A stretch of DNA of 5,730 bases, taken from NCBI GenBank assembly GCA_007131625.1, contig SLQC01000270.1, positions 1-5,730 on the forward strand, given 5' to 3'. Of the stretch, positions 4,926 to 5,730 are shown in pieces (position 1 is the first letter of the stretch; every line of letters begins with the position of its first letter). Both the position numbers and the translations under genes were made by a program. Under the pieces are notes generated by a model, which was not told where the DNA came from, did not search any database, and worked only from the letters and a program-made list of their open reading frames with translations. The DNA comes from Balneolales bacterium. GTDB lineage: Bacteria > Bacteroidota > Rhodothermia > Balneolales > Natronogracilivirgulaceae.

Positions 4926-5730
4926 TTAATGTAAAATACCGGGCTTTCTTCTATTTTCACCTGGAAATCCTGTAAGATCATCTCCCAAGTCTCTGCGAGC
5001 TTCAGATGCAATTCTTTCAAGGTTCTCTACGATTTCGGGATAAAATTCAAATAGATTATAGCGTTCCCCGGGATCACGGCGCAGATCATAGAGACCGGTT
5101 TCGAACATATGATTATTATCTACCTGACCTGGCATTCCGTCTTTACCTGGTTCAAAGCCCTCATAGGTTCTGCCGGGGTGGGAAAAAACCAGCTTCCAGT
5201 CCCCGCTTCTGACCGCCTGTAAACTATTACTTCGGTAATAGTAATAGAACGTATTGCGTGGGTTTTCTTCAAAATCACCTTGTAGCAACGATTTAATATT
5301 TACACCGTCAATTTTTTTCTCTGGAAGGGGAGCTTGTGCTATAGATGCTATCGTTGGTAGAATATCTATAGCTGAGGTAATATTATTGCAAACAGTTCCA
5401 GGGGGAATTACTCCCTTCCATTTCATCAGGGCAGGAACACGCTGCCCACCTTCAAAAGTCCCTCCCTTACCTTCGCGTAATCCACCTGCACTGCCTGCAT
5501 GATTTCCATAATTTAACCATGGGCCGTTATCCGAAGTAAAGATGACTAGTGTATTACCAGCAAGTTCCAATTCATCTAATATGCTGTTAATTCTGCCTAC
5601 ACTCCAATCTATTTCCATCATAACATCACCATACAGACCTTGCCTGGATTTTCCTTTAAATTTCCCGGAAACAAACAAGGGAACATGCGGTTGAGGATGC
5701 GGCAGGTATACAAAAAAGGGTTGTTCCCGG
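4926..5730 (-). CDS. Sulfatase (arylsulfatase family), C-terminal part; 5' end beyond the window
   Basis: The reading frame is open to the right edge and ends with TAA at 4926-4928, giving 267 visible residues of a sulfatase, about the last half of a usual 450-500 residue enzyme. It hydrolyses sulfate esters, here probably of a polysaccharide or glycosaminoglycan-like substrate. In order one sees PHPQPHVPL at 10-18 (the family's conserved PHxPL histidine region), GLYGDVMMEIDWSVG at 31-45, FTSDNGPW at 64-71 with the Asp-Asn pair that binds the active-site calcium, GKGGTFEGGQRVP at 87-99 with the conserved active-site Lys88, DILPT at 122-126, and LYDLRRDPGERYNL at 213-226 in the C-terminal subdomain. 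The sulfatase signature with the Cys or Ser that becomes formylglycine, and any export signal, lie outside. A TTG at 5678 could be read as a start, but the residues before it are clearly sulfatase, so the gene continues. It converges on the small gene at 4416-4670. Confidence 0.95.
   Translation of the reverse strand, partial: REQPFFVYLPHPQPHVPLFVSGKFKGKSRQGLYGDVMMEIDWSVGRINSILDELELAGNTLVIFTSDNGPWLNYGNHAGSAGGLREGKGGTFEGGQRVPALMKWKGVIPPGTVCNNITSAIDILPTIASIAQAPLPEKKIDGVNIKSLLQGDFEENPRNTFYYYYRSNSLQAVRSGDWKLVFSHPGRTYEGFEPGKDGMPGQVDNNHMFETGLYDLRRDPGERYNLFEFYPEIVENLERIASEARRDLGDDLTGFPGENRRKPGILH

Noticed and set aside
4667..5020. 117-codon minus-strand gene between the sulfatase and the small gene
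   Set aside because: It starts inside the sulfatase gene in another frame and resembles no family I know; kept only as a point of interest for the spacer.
5676..5678. TTG at 5678 as the sulfatase start
   Set aside because: The 17 codons before it, up to the window edge, read FFVYLPHPQPHVP, a core sulfatase motif, so the gene continues beyond the window.

Overview
The window reads as chromosomal DNA from a free-living, probably marine or saline member of the Bacteroidota/Rhodothermota/Balneolota (FCB) group. This rests on three things. One large protein ends in a type A (Por/T9SS-like) C-terminal sorting domain with the NYPNPFNPTT signature. The gene starts lack Shine-Dalgarno sequences and sit in A/T-rich leaders. 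A Tat-exported Gfo/Idh/MocA oxidoreductase and an arylsulfatase-like gene lie close together, which is common in polysaccharide-using members of this group. The exact genus cannot be told from the sequence.

Layout: 1-447 has no convincing gene. It is very A/T-rich up to about 160 and then has a more GC-rich patch. 448-2280 (+) encodes a secreted repeat protein with eleven GLUG-type repeats of about 27 residues and a C-terminal sorting domain. 2377-2799 (-) is a complete YjbQ/UPF0047 protein, convergent with the repeat protein; an imperfect hairpin lies between the two stops. 2800-3084 is the divergent promoter region of yjbQ and the oxidoreductase and carries a perfect 22-bp direct repeat. 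3085-4179 (+) is the Tat-signal oxidoreductase. 4180-4415 is a spacer with a possible coding relic followed by A/T-rich leader. 4416-4670 (+) is a small, charged, unrecognised protein. 4671-4925 is a convergent spacer of coding-like base composition with no gene I can name. 4926-5730 (-) is the C-terminal part of a sulfatase whose start lies beyond the right edge.

Working together: the genes do not form one operon, since strands alternate and spacers are long. The sulfatase and the exported oxidoreductase could both serve use of sulfated or modified glycans at the cell envelope, and the GLUG protein could act as a surface adhesin, but this is inference from family and proximity. YjbQ looks like an unrelated housekeeping gene. 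I found no mobile element with recognisable ends, CRISPR array, tRNA, rRNA or clear novel multi-gene system. The most interesting points are the higher-order duplication in the GLUG array, the repeat-bearing intergenic region before the oxidoreductase, and three spacer segments with a composition or open frame that suggests degraded genes.
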